Origin: Mesorhizobium wenxiniae
GTDB lineage: Bacteria; Pseudomonadota; Alphaproteobacteria; Rhizobiales; Rhizobiaceae
Assembly: GCF_002284535.1 (NCBI RefSeq)
Contig: NZ_NPKH01000016.1
Location: 124,001-188,000, forward strand
Direction: 5' to 3'
DNA length: 64,000 nt
The notes under the pieces are model-generated. The model worked only from the letters and a program-made list of their open reading frames with translations, did no database searches and was not told the origin of the DNA. This document shows, piece after piece, positions 25,735-34,855 of the stretch. Within the stretch, counting starts at the first letter, position 1. The number at the start of each line of letters is the position of its first letter. The translations under genes were made by a program, and so were the position numbers.

Positions 25735-27240
25735 ATGAAAGACAGCATCAGAAAGGCGCATCTTGCCTCTGTCACCGATCGCTTCGTTCGCGGACAGATG
25801 GACCGGCGCTCGTTTCTTCGCGCAGCAAGCATTCTCGGCCTCGGCGCCGGCGCGCTCGGCATGGGCCTGGGACGACGTCCGTTCTACGGCATCAGCCAGG
25901 CATCGGCTCAGGAACAGGAACTGAAGCCCAGCGCCGAAATCACCAAGTGGCTCTCGGATGTCGGCAAGCCCTTTGCCGGAACGACCCTTCGTCTCGCCAC
26001 CGAATCGACGCCGCCGTCGAATGCCATCGCCACGCAGCTCAAGCAGTATTTCGAGGAGGCTACCGGCATCAAGGTCGAGATCGAAGTTCTGCCGCTCGAG
26101 CAGGTGCTGCAGAAGCTGACGCTCGACGTGGCGTCGAGCCTGGGCACTTACGACCTCTACTATATCGACCAGAGCTGGGCGGCGAGCTTCAGCCAGGACG
26201 TCTTCGATCCGCGCGAGCAGCTCAAGAACGCTGATCTGGCAATGCCGAACTACAACATCGACGACTTCCTGAAGCCGCTCGTCGACGGTATCGCCATGTA
26301 CGAGGACCGCATGGTCGGCGTGCCCTATGACATCCCGATCTTCATCATGCAGTACCGCAAGGACGTCTGGGACGAGCTCAAGCTGCCGCCTCCGGCCACG
26401 CTGGACGATTTGCTGAAGGCGTCTGCGGCGATCACCGACGCCAAGGGCCCGAACATGTACGGCACCAGCGGCCAGATGAAATCGGGCCATTACAGCCTCG
26501 AATGCGATTGGACGGCGTGGCTTTGGGGCCATGGCGGTTCGATTTTCGGCCCCGACGGCAAATTCACCGGCAATGACGAAGCTGGCTTGGCCGCCATGGC
26601 CTACTGGGACAAGCTCAAGGCGACGATGCCGCCCGGCGTCGACGGCTGGACATGGGATGGCGAGGGCCAGTCGGTCGGCCAGGGCGTCGCCGCCTCGATG
26701 CTGTCTTGGGGCGAATTCTTCCCGTTCTTCGACGATCCCAAAGCTTCCAAGGTCTCCGGTCTGATGGAAGCGATGGTTCCACCGAAACCTGCCGCCACGC
26801 TACGCACGGTCGAACAGACCGGATTCGGCGAAATTCCAGGCGTTGGTCACCAGGGCGGTTCTTCGCTCGCGGTGTCGAAATACTCGAAGAGCCCAGACGC
26901 CGCCTGGATTTTCATGCAGTGGGCGACCTCAGCCGATACCCAGGCGCTGATAACCGTTCTTGGCGGCGGTACGGGGCCAACGCGCACCAGCGTCTATGAT
27001 GATCCGCGCGTGCTGGCCAATGCGCGTGTCGGCGCCGGCACGACCCGCCATTTGCCGGTCGTGCGCGACACCATCGCCAACTACATGGGATCCGAGCCCG
27101 ACCTGCCGGCGTGGGCAGAACTCTCAAGCGATATGATCCCGGTTGCGCTGGGCAAATACTTCGCCGGCCAGTCGGGCTCGGCCAAGGAGTCGCTTGACGC
27201 CCTGAAAACGCAGGTCGACGATCTCGTCGCCAAGGGCTGA
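25735..27240 (+). CDS. Extracellular carbohydrate-binding protein with Tat-type signal
   Basis: 501 residues. GGAGGAG precedes ATG 25735. A twin-arginine motif, DRRSFLRAASILGLGAG, lies at residues 23-39, so export folded through the Tat system is predicted, instead of the usual Sec route. The mature protein has family-1 binding-protein features such as YDLYYIDQSWAASFSQDVFD and FGEIPGVGHQGGSSLAVSKY. It would deliver a sugar or polyol to the permeases upstream. A strong 11-bp hairpin follows the stop. Confidence 0.88.
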   Translation: MKDSIRKAHLASVTDRFVRGQMDRRSFLRAASILGLGAGALGMGLGRRPFYGISQASAQEQELKPSAEITKWLSDVGKPFAGTTLRLATESTPPSNAIATQLKQYFEEATGIKVEIEVLPLEQVLQKLTLDVASSLGTYDLYYIDQSWAASFSQDVFDPREQLKNADLAMPNYNIDDFLKPLVDGIAMYEDRMVGVPYDIPIFIMQYRKDVWDELKLPPPATLDDLLKASAAITDAKGPNMYGTSGQMKSGHYSLECDWTAWLWGHGGSIFGPDGKFTGNDEAGLAAMAYWDKLKATMPPGVDGWTWDGEGQSVGQGVAASMLSWGEFFPFFDDPKASKVSGLMEAMVPPKPAATLRTVEQTGFGEIPGVGHQGGSSLAVSKYSKSPDAAWIFMQWATSADTQALITVLGGGTGPTRTSVYDDPRVLANARVGAGTTRHLPVVRDTIANYMGSEPDLPAWAELSSDMIPVALGKYFAGQSGSAKESLDALKTQVDDLVAKG

Positions 27241-27248
27241 GTGTTCCA

Positions 27249-27273
27249 GGGTGGCGGCCTTGGGCCGCCACCC
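27249..27273 (+). terminator. Intercistronic hairpin after the binding-protein gene
   Basis: GGGTGGCGGCC and GGCCGCCACCC form a perfect 11-bp stem with a TTG loop, 8 bp after the binding-protein stop. No T-run follows, so full termination is doubtful. Hairpins like this after binding-protein genes commonly protect that part of the mRNA and lower expression of later genes. Confidence 0.6.
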
Positions 27274-27304
27274 CGGGTATCGCCAATTCCCATGAGGAAA
27301 AACA

Positions 27305-28030
27305 ATGGCTGGAAAACAGCTCGTAGCAGTGACAGGGGCCAGTTCTGGTATCGGCGAAGCGGTCGCCAAGGTGTTTTCGCGCGCCGGCCATCCTGTTCTC
27401 ATGATGGCCCGCCGTCTGGAGCGCATGGAGGCGCTGAACCTGCCTGACAGTATGGCCCGGCAGGTTGATGTCCGGGACCGCGCCGCAATTGCGGCCGCCG
27501 TGAAGGAGGCGGAAGCCGAATACGGACCGGTCGACATGCTCTTTGCCAATGCCGGCATCGCGCGTCTTGCCGATATAGGCCGCCAGCCGCCCGAGGAATG
27601 GGACGAGATGATCGACATCAACACGAAGGGCGTGCTGAATTCGGTCCACGCCGTGATGGCGGGCATGATGGCGCGCCGTCATGGAACGCTGTTCATGATG
27701 AGTTCGATCGCTGGCCGGAAGGTCTATCCCGATCATACGGTTTACTGCGGGACGAAATTCTTCGTTCACGCCGTGTCGGAGTCGCTGCGCGACTATCTTT
27801 CCGACTATGACGTCCGCGTGGTCGTGCTTTCGCCCGGGGTGATCGAAACCGAAGTTCTGAGCGGCGTCCTCGATCCGCAGACGCTCGCCAACTACAAGGC
27901 AAACAAGCTCAAGATCGGTGGCGGGATCGGGCCCGAGCACGTCGCTGACCTTATGCTGCACACCTACCAGATGCCACAGAACGCCCTCGTGCAGGAAATC
28001 GTTATCACGCCGACAAGGCAGAAATATTGA
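27305..28030 (+). CDS. Short-chain dehydrogenase/reductase
   Basis: 241 residues from ATG 27305, with GAGGAAAA upstream. The N-terminal VTGASSGIGEAVAKVF binds the dinucleotide, FANAGIARL is the NAG motif, SSIAGRKVYPDHTVYCGTK carries the catalytic Ser-Tyr-Lys, and SPGVIETEV follows. It belongs to the classical SDR group that includes YdfG and sorbitol- or ribitol-type dehydrogenases. Lying between the binding protein and ATPase genes, it probably oxidises the imported polyol to a ketose for the FGGY kinase. Confidence 0.9.
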   Translation: MAGKQLVAVTGASSGIGEAVAKVFSRAGHPVLMMARRLERMEALNLPDSMARQVDVRDRAAIAAAVKEAEAEYGPVDMLFANAGIARLADIGRQPPEEWDEMIDINTKGVLNSVHAVMAGMMARRHGTLFMMSSIAGRKVYPDHTVYCGTKFFVHAVSESLRDYLSDYDVRVVVLSPGVIETEVLSGVLDPQTLANYKANKLKIGGGIGPEHVADLMLHTYQMPQNALVQEIVITPTRQKY

Positions 28031-28061
28031 CGACCCGAATCCGGGCTTCTGGAGAGAGCGA

Positions 28062-29129
28062 ATGGCTACCGTAGAATATAGGAACATCGCCAAGAATTTC
28101 GGGCATGTCGAGGTGATGAAGGACGTCTCCTTCGGCATTGCCGACCGCGAATTCGTCGTGCTTCTTGGGCCGTCGGGCTGCGGAAAGACCACGCTCCTGC
28201 GCATGACAGCAGGGCTCGAGAGCGTGACCAACGGCGATCTGTTGATCGGCGACAGGCGGGTCAATGACGTTCACCCGCGCGATCGCGATATCGCGATGGT
28301 GTTCCAGAACTACGCGCTTTATCCGACAATGAAGGTGTTCGACAATATCGGCTTCAGTCTCGAAGTGGCGAAAGTGCCAAAGGCGGAGATCAGGAAGAAG
28401 GTCGAATGGGCGGCGGAAATCCTGAATCTCACGCCCTACCTCGGGCGCTATCCCAAGGAACTGTCGGGTGGCCAGCGCCAGCGCGTCGCCATGGGCCGCG
28501 CCATGGTGCGGAATGCCGCCGTCTTCCTTTTCGACGAACCGCTCTCCAATCTCGACGCGAAGCTGCGCACGCATATGCGCGTGGAAATCCGCCAACTCCA
28601 CAATCGTCTCGGCACGACCACGATCTACGTCACCCATGACCAGATCGAGGCGATGACGATGGCTGACAAGATCGTGCTGATGCACGCCGGCAGGATCATG
28701 CAGATCGGCACGCCCGACGAGGTCTATGAGCGCCCGAACTCGAAATATGTCGCTGATTTCATCGGCTCGCCGTCGATGAATTTCATCGCTGGCGCTGTCG
28801 AGACCGCGGGCGGCAGTCCTCACTTCGTCGCCGAAGGCGTGTCGATCGGCCTCTCACCGGAGATCAAGGCGAAGCCAGGCCAAAAGGTCATCATGGGCGT
28901 CCGGCCGCACGATCTCGGCATTTCGGATGCGGGTGAGATCAAGGGCGAGGTCGTGCTGTCCGAAACGACCGGCGCGGATGTTCAGATCCATTTGCGCGTG
29001 GCGGGATATGACGCTGTCGCCGTGGTGCCGCGTGACGAGCGCCGCAACGCCGGCGCCGCGATCAATCTTTCGGTACTGCCGGGCAAGGTGCACCTCTTCG
29101 ATGCGGCCACGGAACTGCGTGTCGCCTGA
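28062..29129 (+). CDS. Carbohydrate ABC transporter ATPase, MalK/UgpC-like
   Basis: 355 residues from ATG 28062. Walker A GPSGCGKTT is at 36-44, the signature LSGGQRQRVAMGRAMVRN near 143, and Walker B AVFLFDEPLSNLDAKL follows. The C-terminal TOBE/OB part, with IMGVRPHDLGI and GKVHLFD, matches the MalK/UgpC group. It energises the permease pair at 23914-25675 and ends the importer operon. Confidence 0.92.
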   Translation: MATVEYRNIAKNFGHVEVMKDVSFGIADREFVVLLGPSGCGKTTLLRMTAGLESVTNGDLLIGDRRVNDVHPRDRDIAMVFQNYALYPTMKVFDNIGFSLEVAKVPKAEIRKKVEWAAEILNLTPYLGRYPKELSGGQRQRVAMGRAMVRNAAVFLFDEPLSNLDAKLRTHMRVEIRQLHNRLGTTTIYVTHDQIEAMTMADKIVLMHAGRIMQIGTPDEVYERPNSKYVADFIGSPSMNFIAGAVETAGGSPHFVAEGVSIGLSPEIKAKPGQKVIMGVRPHDLGISDAGEIKGEVVLSETTGADVQIHLRVAGYDAVAVVPRDERRNAGAAINLSVLPGKVHLFDAATELRVA

Positions 29130-29178
29130 GGAGATCAGCGATAAAGGCGTCGATGTGACCCGGCAGCGTGCGCGCTGC

Positions 29179-29535
29179 TCAGCCCTTTAGGCGGAGATAG
29201 TCAGCCAAGGCCACTGCGTTGTTATGCATGTCGTCCTGGGCGCCGTAGAGCAGCGTCACCCGGCCATTGTCGAGGAGGGCGCGCAATTGGCCGACCGCGT
29301 CGCTGTTCCTGTCGAGCTCGCCGCGATATCGCTGCTGGAATTCCATCCAGCGCGTCGGCTCGTGGCCGAACCATTTGCGCAATTCATCGCTTGGCGCGAC
29401 GGTCTTCAGCCATAGCGTCAGCGCAGCGTCTTCTTTGCGGACGCCGCGCGGCCATACGCGGTCTATGAGCACCCGCCGGCCATCGCCAGGCGAGGGCGGC
29501 TCGTAGATGCGCTTGACCTTGATATCGAGTTTCAT
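29179..29535 (-). CDS. DUF488 family protein (YeaO-like)
   Basis: 118 residues from ATG 29535, with GGAG six bases upstream; a TTG at 29541 is an alternative. KRIYEPPSPGDGRRVLIDRVWPRG is, in its two halves, the hallmark of the family, followed by LWLKTVAPSDELRKWFGHEP. The final LLYGAQDDMHNNAVALADYL is conserved. The molecular function is unknown. It stands alone and converges on the importer operon. Confidence 0.9.
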   Translation of the reverse strand: MKLDIKVKRIYEPPSPGDGRRVLIDRVWPRGVRKEDAALTLWLKTVAPSDELRKWFGHEPTRWMEFQQRYRGELDRNSDAVGQLRALLDNGRVTLLYGAQDDMHNNAVALADYLRLKG

Positions 29536-29580
29536 TGCCAACTCCGGGGTTGATCGCCGTGACGGTTTGTTGGCGGCTCC

Positions 29581-30837
29581 TTACGCCCACTCGCCCTTAC
29601 GCATAACCGGCACGCGGCTGCCGTCCTTGCCGACGCCGTCGATGTCGATCCTGTCCGAACCGATCATCCAGTCGATATGGATGAAGCTCTTGTTGCCGCC
29701 ACGCGTCCCGATCTCCTCCTGGCTGAGCGAGGCGCCGTCGACGAAGCACTTCGAATAGCACTGGCCGAGCGCGATGTGGCAGGCGGCGTTCTCGTCGAAC
29801 AGCGTGTTGAAGAACAGCAGGCCGCTCGCCGAGATCGGCGAGGAATCCGGCACCAGCGCGACCTCGCCGAGCCGGCGCGCACCCTCGTCGGTGTCGAGCA
29901 CCTTCTTCAGCACGTCCTCGCCCTTCGAAGCCTTTGCCTCGACGATCCTGCCTTCCTCGAAGCGCACCGAGATCTCGTCGATCAGCGTGCCTTGGTAAGA
30001 CAACGGCTTGGTCGAGGAGACATGTCCCTCGACGCGCCTGGCATGCGGCGTGGTGAAGACCTCCTCGGTCGGGATGTTTGGGTTGCAGGTGATACCGTTC
30101 CTGGCGGTCGAAGCGCCGCCCATCCATTCATGGCCGTCCGCCAGCCCGACGGTGAGATCAGTTCCCGGCCCGGTAAAATGCAGCGCGTGGAAATTATGGC
30201 CGTTCAGCCATTCGGTGCGGCTGCGAAGAGCCGCATTATGCGCCTCCCAGTTGCCGATCGGGTCCTCCACATCAACCCGTGAGGCGGCAAAGATCGCGTC
30301 GGCGAGTTTTGCCACGGCGACGTCGTCCGCATCGCCTGGAAACACCTGCTTGGCCCAGGCCAGGTCGGGATAGGCGACGATGTTCCAGTTGATGTCGAAG
30401 CCGGTGATCTTTTCCAACGCCGGCTGATAGGCGATGGAATTCGCCTTGTTGGCACGCGCTACCTTGGCCGGATCCTGTGCCGACAGCAGCGAGGGGTCCT
30501 CGCCGCGCACGGCAAGCCGCGCCGCATTGTTGGCGAAGGCCTTCGCCATCCCCTCATAAAGCCAGCCGGCGGCGTGGTCGAAGCCGGCATCGGCCCCGTA
30601 GCGGAAGCGCGCCAGCGTCATTTCGTCGTCATTGAAAATGGGCGTCACCAGGCCGGCGCCGGCTCTGTAGGCATGCTCGACGATCCGTCGCGTCAAAGGC
30701 AGCGCTGCGATCGACGATGTCAGTACCAGATCCTGCCCCGGCTGCAATTGCAGTCCAACCTTGATGGCGACTTCGGCCAGCCTATCGAGCTTCACCGGGT
30801 CGATCGTTGCGGAAACGCCGCGCGAATGTGTGGTCAT
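29581..30837 (-). CDS. M29-family aminopeptidase (thermophilic metalloprotease type)
   Basis: 418 residues from ATG 30837, with AGGAT upstream, the usual length for AmpS/PepS. The two-metal site is visible as CNPNIPTEEVFTTP (glutamates), SCHIALG-like ACHIALGQCYSK (histidine) and IHIDWMIGSD (histidine and aspartate). These cytosolic enzymes remove N-terminal residues from peptides. The gene is separate from its neighbours. The LysR gene behind it runs in the same direction, 83 bp upstream, and could share readthrough. Confidence 0.92.
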   Translation of the reverse strand: MTTHSRGVSATIDPVKLDRLAEVAIKVGLQLQPGQDLVLTSSIAALPLTRRIVEHAYRAGAGLVTPIFNDDEMTLARFRYGADAGFDHAAGWLYEGMAKAFANNAARLAVRGEDPSLLSAQDPAKVARANKANSIAYQPALEKITGFDINWNIVAYPDLAWAKQVFPGDADDVAVAKLADAIFAASRVDVEDPIGNWEAHNAALRSRTEWLNGHNFHALHFTGPGTDLTVGLADGHEWMGGASTARNGITCNPNIPTEEVFTTPHARRVEGHVSSTKPLSYQGTLIDEISVRFEEGRIVEAKASKGEDVLKKVLDTDEGARRLGEVALVPDSSPISASGLLFFNTLFDENAACHIALGQCYSKCFVDGASLSQEEIGTRGGNKSFIHIDWMIGSDRIDIDGVGKDGSRVPVMRKGEWA

Positions 30838-30920
30838 GATCCTGCCTGTTGCGATGTGGGGTCTGGTTCCTACATAGATCGCCGCCCCTGAGCTTTCCAC
30901 CGCGATTGCACGGGGCAGGT

Positions 30921-31835
30921 TCAGTTCGCGCTGGTGTGCGACCCGAATTGCGCCATCGTTGCCGCTGTTTCCTCGCGGATCCAGATCTTGAAATCCCTGA
31001 CCTTGCGGCTTTCGGTCTTGGCGGCGGAGGTCACCAGCCAGTAGCCCAGCCCGCTTTTGGCGCGGACTCCGAAGGGCGCGACAAGGCGGCCGTCGGCAAG
31101 CGCGTCGGCGGCCAGCAATTGCCAGCCGAGCATGACGCCGTGACCGGCGATCGCCGATTCCAAGCAAAGCATCGGGTCGGTGAAGCGCGCGCCTTTGAGG
31201 AAGGTGACCGGCTTTACCCCGGCGGCCTCAAACCAGCTTTCCCAAGTGATCATCGACCTTTCGTCGGTGATCGCGCACGTCAAGGCGAGGTCTTCGATCG
31301 ATTTCAGTTTGTTGGCGATCACCGGAACGCACACCGGGAAGACCTCCTGCGCCAGCAGCAGTTCCGCCCGCCCGCCCGGCCATGTCCCGTCGCCAAGCCG
31401 GATGGCGATGTCGATGTCCGAGCGGTCCAGATCGGCAATCCGCACCGAGGCGTCGATGCGCAGCAGCACGTTTGGATGGCGGGCGAAATGCCTGGACAGC
31501 CTCGGCAGCAGCCATTTCGAGGCGAAAGCCGGTGCGACCGAAACCACCAGCGTGCATTCGGAGGCCTCGTCGGCGAGCGCTATCGCCTGGGCGAGTTCGC
31601 GGAAACCTGCCCCGAGCCGGGCGGTGAAGACGGTGCCGAATTCGGTCAGCACGAGACCGCTTGCCGTTCGTTCGAACAGCGCCTGGCCGAGTTGCTCTTC
31701 AGTCCGCTTGACCTGCTGGCTGACGGCACTGGCGGACACGTTGAGTTCGCTCGCCGCAGCCGAAAGCGATCCCAGACGGGCGACGGTTTCCACGGCGCGC
31801 AGGCCGTTGAGGTGGACGCGGTTCAGCATGGCCAT
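30921..31835 (-). CDS. LysR-family transcriptional regulator (GcvA-like)
   Basis: 304 residues. The winged helix-turn-helix is in the first 65 residues (VARLGSLSAAASELNVSASA), followed by a substrate-binding domain with DIDIAIRLGDGTWPG, which is typical of the GcvA/AmpR-like branch. ATG 31829 is an alternative start two codons in. It is divergent from the small ORF at 31933 and the MFS gene at 32263, which are its likely targets. The effector is unknown. Confidence 0.9.
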   Translation of the reverse strand: MAMLNRVHLNGLRAVETVARLGSLSAAASELNVSASAVSQQVKRTEEQLGQALFERTASGLVLTEFGTVFTARLGAGFRELAQAIALADEASECTLVVSVAPAFASKWLLPRLSRHFARHPNVLLRIDASVRIADLDRSDIDIAIRLGDGTWPGGRAELLLAQEVFPVCVPVIANKLKSIEDLALTCAITDERSMITWESWFEAAGVKPVTFLKGARFTDPMLCLESAIAGHGVMLGWQLLAADALADGRLVAPFGVRAKSGLGYWLVTSAAKTESRKVRDFKIWIREETAATMAQFGSHTSAN

Positions 31836-31932
31836 ACAGTTTTTCTAAACCGACACGATTGAAATCTCAATTGAAACATACGGCGGAAGGGCAGATTTTA
31901 AGGAAATAGCCAGACCTATCGAGGAAAATCCG

Positions 31933-32157
31933 ATGAAGATTTTATCATTGTTCAGGGGCTTTTCCGTTGCCGGCGCGCGGCAAAGCCGGTCGCATGAAAG
32001 TGAGACCACCCGATGGGCGACCGATCCGCTGTCGCATCCTGTGCTCGACACCATGTCGGAGCGCGAACTCGCTGACGTGCCGTTCAGGCTGACGGCCCGG
32101 CGCACTGCCTACGAGACGGGCATCACAGGTCGCCTGCGGCTAATGAAACAGATTTAG
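31933..32157 (+). CDS. Small hypothetical protein (74 aa), DUF1127-like flavour
   Basis: 74 residues with GAGGAAAA upstream of ATG 31933. The middle LDTMSERELADVPFRLTARR resembles the LSDRELKDIGL pattern of DUF1127 small basic proteins, but the match is loose. No signal peptide or membrane helix is seen. It is divergent from the LysR gene and precedes an MFS gene. A good ribosome binding site and rhizobial-style codons favour a real gene. Confidence 0.55.
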   Translation: MKILSLFRGFSVAGARQSRSHESETTRWATDPLSHPVLDTMSERELADVPFRLTARRTAYETGITGRLRLMKQI

Positions 32158-32230
32158 CGGTCCGGCCCTCTGCGGCGGACACTTGCCAATAGCCGTTGCG
32201 AGCCGTCCTGGCCCAACACAAGCGGATTGT

Positions 32231-32258
32231 TTGACAGGCTCGTGCACCTATTGTGCAC
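32231..32258 (+). promoter_or_regulatory. Candidate promoter/operator for the MFS gene
   Basis: TTGACA at 32231-32236 is followed by GTGCAC-CTATT-GTGCAC at 32242-32258, a perfect six-base-arm inverted repeat with a five-base spacer. The ATG at 32263 is only four bases later, and no Shine-Dalgarno is visible. The repeat probably binds a repressor over the transcription start, and the mRNA may be nearly leaderless. Confidence 0.4.
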
Positions 32259-32262
32259 TGCA

Positions 32263-33423
32263 ATGAAAGCCGCCTTGCCATCCCCTTTGCGTCTCGCCTT
32301 CGCCGGCATGATTGCCCTGGCCGTTGCCATGGGCATCGGACGCTTCGTCTACACGCCGATCCTGCCCGGCATGATGGAGGAACTAGGCCTGTCGCCGGCG
32401 GATGCCGGCTGGATCGCATCCGCCAACTATCTCGGCTATCTCATTGGTGCGCTTGCGGCCGTTGGCGGCTGGGCGCACGGTCGTGAGCGCCTGCTGATGC
32501 TGGCTGGTCTTGCCGCCACCGCAGTCCTCACCGGGCTGATGGGCCTGGCCGAAACGATGGCGGCTTTTCTCGTCATCCGGTTTCTTGCCGGTCTGGCTAG
32601 CGCTTTTGTCTTGGTGTTCATGTCCAGCATCGTTTTCGGCCATCTGGCCGCGGCCGGCCGAAACGACCTGCAGGCGCTGCATTTCGGCGGCGTCGGTCTC
32701 GGCATAGCGGCGTCCTCGGCGCTGATGGCAATCCTCGTCACCGCACAAGCCGGTTGGGCGGCGGGCTGGTTCTGGTCCGCCGTGATCTCAGCCGCCGCCT
32801 TTGCCCTCGTGGCACTGCTGCTCGGCAGCACTGTGACCGCCAACGGCGCCGATGGTCGCGAACCGGCGCTGCCGAAGGATCGGTCGCTGGTGAAGATCAT
32901 TGTCGCCTATGGGCTGTTCGGGTTCGGCTATATCGTGACGGCGACATTTCTGGTCGCCATCGTCCGGCAGGGCGGCGGAAGCCGCGTCTTCGAAGCCATG
33001 GTCTGGATGGTCACCGGCCTTGCCGGGATTCCCTCGGTCTGGCTTTGGCAGAAGATCGCCGGAAAGATCGGGCTCTACCAGGCTTATGCCTTCGGGTGCC
33101 TCGTCGAGGTGGTCGGCGTCACCGCGAGCGTCGCCGTCGGCGGACACATTGGGCCGCTGCTCGGCGGGTTTCTGCTTGGCGGGACCTTCATCGCCATCAC
33201 CGCGCTCGGCCTGCAGACCGGAAGGCAGCTGGCCCCGCAAGCGCCACGCCGGGTCCTGGCGTTGATGACGGCCTCGTTCGGCCTCGGTCAGATTATCGGT
33301 CCGATCGTTGCCGGGCTGCTTGCGCAAGCCTCGGGTGACTTCTTCCTCGCATCGATCATGGCCGCCGCCGTGCTGCTTGTCTCAGGCGCGATCACCTGGT
33401 CGGCTGCGCCAAAATCGCCATGA
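32263..33423 (+). CDS. MFS transporter, YbfB/YjiJ family
   Basis: 386 residues from ATG 32263 with about twelve transmembrane helices. MGIGRFVYTPILPGM near the N-terminus is the diagnostic motif of YbfB/YjiJ carriers, and ASANYLGYLIGALA follows. The family is a set of uncharacterised exporters or importers of the major facilitator type. An extra 12 codons from ATG 32227 are possible but would run through the palindrome. Its neighbour, the LysR regulator at 30921, may control it. Confidence 0.88.
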   Translation: MKAALPSPLRLAFAGMIALAVAMGIGRFVYTPILPGMMEELGLSPADAGWIASANYLGYLIGALAAVGGWAHGRERLLMLAGLAATAVLTGLMGLAETMAAFLVIRFLAGLASAFVLVFMSSIVFGHLAAAGRNDLQALHFGGVGLGIAASSALMAILVTAQAGWAAGWFWSAVISAAAFALVALLLGSTVTANGADGREPALPKDRSLVKIIVAYGLFGFGYIVTATFLVAIVRQGGGSRVFEAMVWMVTGLAGIPSVWLWQKIAGKIGLYQAYAFGCLVEVVGVTASVAVGGHIGPLLGGFLLGGTFIAITALGLQTGRQLAPQAPRRVLALMTASFGLGQIIGPIVAGLLAQASGDFFLASIMAAAVLLVSGAITWSAAPKSP

Positions 33424-33545
33424 TTGTGGTCTTGCTCGGGGCCGGGCACCGCGCACCGGCCATTTTCATTCCGATCGATGTGTGACCTTATGCCCGCTGA
33501 ACAGCAACGCCGCTGATTTGCGCATCGACCGAGGATTTCCCCACC

Positions 33546-34820
33546 GTGTTCGTATCCTTCTTCCCGCAGCCGAAGCTGTTCTTCATTTCGGCCGTCGCAT
33601 GGAGCCTTCTGCTCGTCATCCTGTGGTTCTTGGGCGGCGAACACCTTGGCACGATGCTTGGCATGCCGCCGGTCGATCCGCAGGCGCCTATCATAAGCCC
33701 ATTGAGATTCCTGGTGCCGTCATTCCTCTGGTTTTACGGGTACTTTTTCGCGGGTATCGCTTTATTTTATCTTTTCTGGGCGGTGTATTCCCCACATCCT
33801 TGGCAAAACTGGTCGATCCTTGGCTCCGGCCTGGTCATTTTCGTCACCAATTTCATTGTGCAGATAAGCGTGGCGCTAAATGATTGGCGTGGCATGTTTT
33901 ACGACATGGTGCAGAAGGCGCTTACCACGCCTGGATCCGTTACGCCGGCCGAGCTTTACTACGGAGTGTGGCAGTTCCTGTCTTTGGCTCTGGTTTATAT
34001 GAGCATTGCCGTTCTGAATGTTTTCTTCGTCAGGCATTATGTCTTCCGCTGGCGCACGGCGATGAACGATTACTTTACCGCTTATTGGCCGAGGCTGCGC
34101 CATATCGAAGGGGCGTCGCAGCGCGTTCAGGACGACACGATGCGGTTCTCCAGCACGATGCAGGGGCTGGGTGTTAACTTCATCGATTCGGTTATGACCC
34201 TAATCGCGTTCCTACCCTTGCTGGCATCCCTTTCCGTTCACGTTCAAACTCTCCCCATAGTTGGAGCAATCCCTTATCCGCTGGTCATCGCGGCGATCGC
34301 TTGGTCGCTGTTCGGCACGAGCTTGCTAGCCGTGGTCGGCATCAAGCTACCCGGGCTGGAATTTCGTAATCAGCGTGTTGAAGCCGCTCTGCGCAAGGAG
34401 CTTGTCCTTGGTGAGGACGATACGGCACGAGCTCAGCCACCAACGCTGGCTGAGCTTTTCAGGAATGTTCGGAAGAACTACTTCACGTTATACGCTCATT
34501 ATGTCTACTTCGACATGGTTCGCTATCTATATCTCCAAGTTGACAACGTTTTTGCTACCCTCATTCTTGTTCCGACCTTAGCTATTGGTAAGATAACCTT
34601 CGGGATTTTTCAGCAAATTGTCACCGCGTTTTCCCAAGTCGCCAGTTCGTTCCAATATCTCGTGAATTCCTGGCCGACCATCGTCGAGCTGATATCCATC
34701 TACAAGCGCCTGCGCGCCTTCGAAGCGACGCTGGAAGGCGCGCCACTACCGGAAATCGACCAGGCCTACCTGGAGCGAGAGCGAGCCGGCTTGCGCCCTG
34801 AAGATCAGCCGGTGAGCTAG
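33546..34820 (+). CDS. bacA: Peptide transporter BacA/SbmA family
   Basis: 424 residues from GTG 33546, with GAGGA upstream. It has about seven to eight membrane segments, the conserved SVALNDWRGMFYDMVQKAL and YWPRLRHIEGASQRVQDD, and TAFSQVASSFQYLVNSWPTI near the end. BacA/SbmA is a proton-driven inner-membrane importer of proline-rich and cysteine-rich antimicrobial peptides. In several rhizobia it is required for bacteroid survival against plant NCR peptides. The middle of the gene is visibly more AT-rich than its neighbours. It ends next to a hairpin shared with the convergent deacetylase. Confidence 0.9.
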   Translation: MFVSFFPQPKLFFISAVAWSLLLVILWFLGGEHLGTMLGMPPVDPQAPIISPLRFLVPSFLWFYGYFFAGIALFYLFWAVYSPHPWQNWSILGSGLVIFVTNFIVQISVALNDWRGMFYDMVQKALTTPGSVTPAELYYGVWQFLSLALVYMSIAVLNVFFVRHYVFRWRTAMNDYFTAYWPRLRHIEGASQRVQDDTMRFSSTMQGLGVNFIDSVMTLIAFLPLLASLSVHVQTLPIVGAIPYPLVIAAIAWSLFGTSLLAVVGIKLPGLEFRNQRVEAALRKELVLGEDDTARAQPPTLAELFRNVRKNYFTLYAHYVYFDMVRYLYLQVDNVFATLILVPTLAIGKITFGIFQQIVTAFSQVASSFQYLVNSWPTIVELISIYKRLRAFEATLEGAPLPEIDQAYLERERAGLRPEDQPVS

Positions 34821-34827
34821 GGGTGGC

Positions 34828-34855
34828 GGGCGGCGAGCGTTCTAGTCAGCCGCCC
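34828..34855. terminator. Hairpin between convergent bacA and deacetylase genes
   Basis: GGGCGGC (34828-34834) pairs with GCCGCCC (34849-34855), and outer GGTGG/CACC bases can extend the stem. It lies just after the bacA stop and overlaps the end of the deacetylase gene, so it could serve both strands. No clear T-run is present. Confidence 0.4.

Noticed and set aside
26912..28264. 450-codon antisense frame under the Tat-signal binding protein and the SDR
   Set aside because: It spans two real genes and their gap, with no conserved motif.
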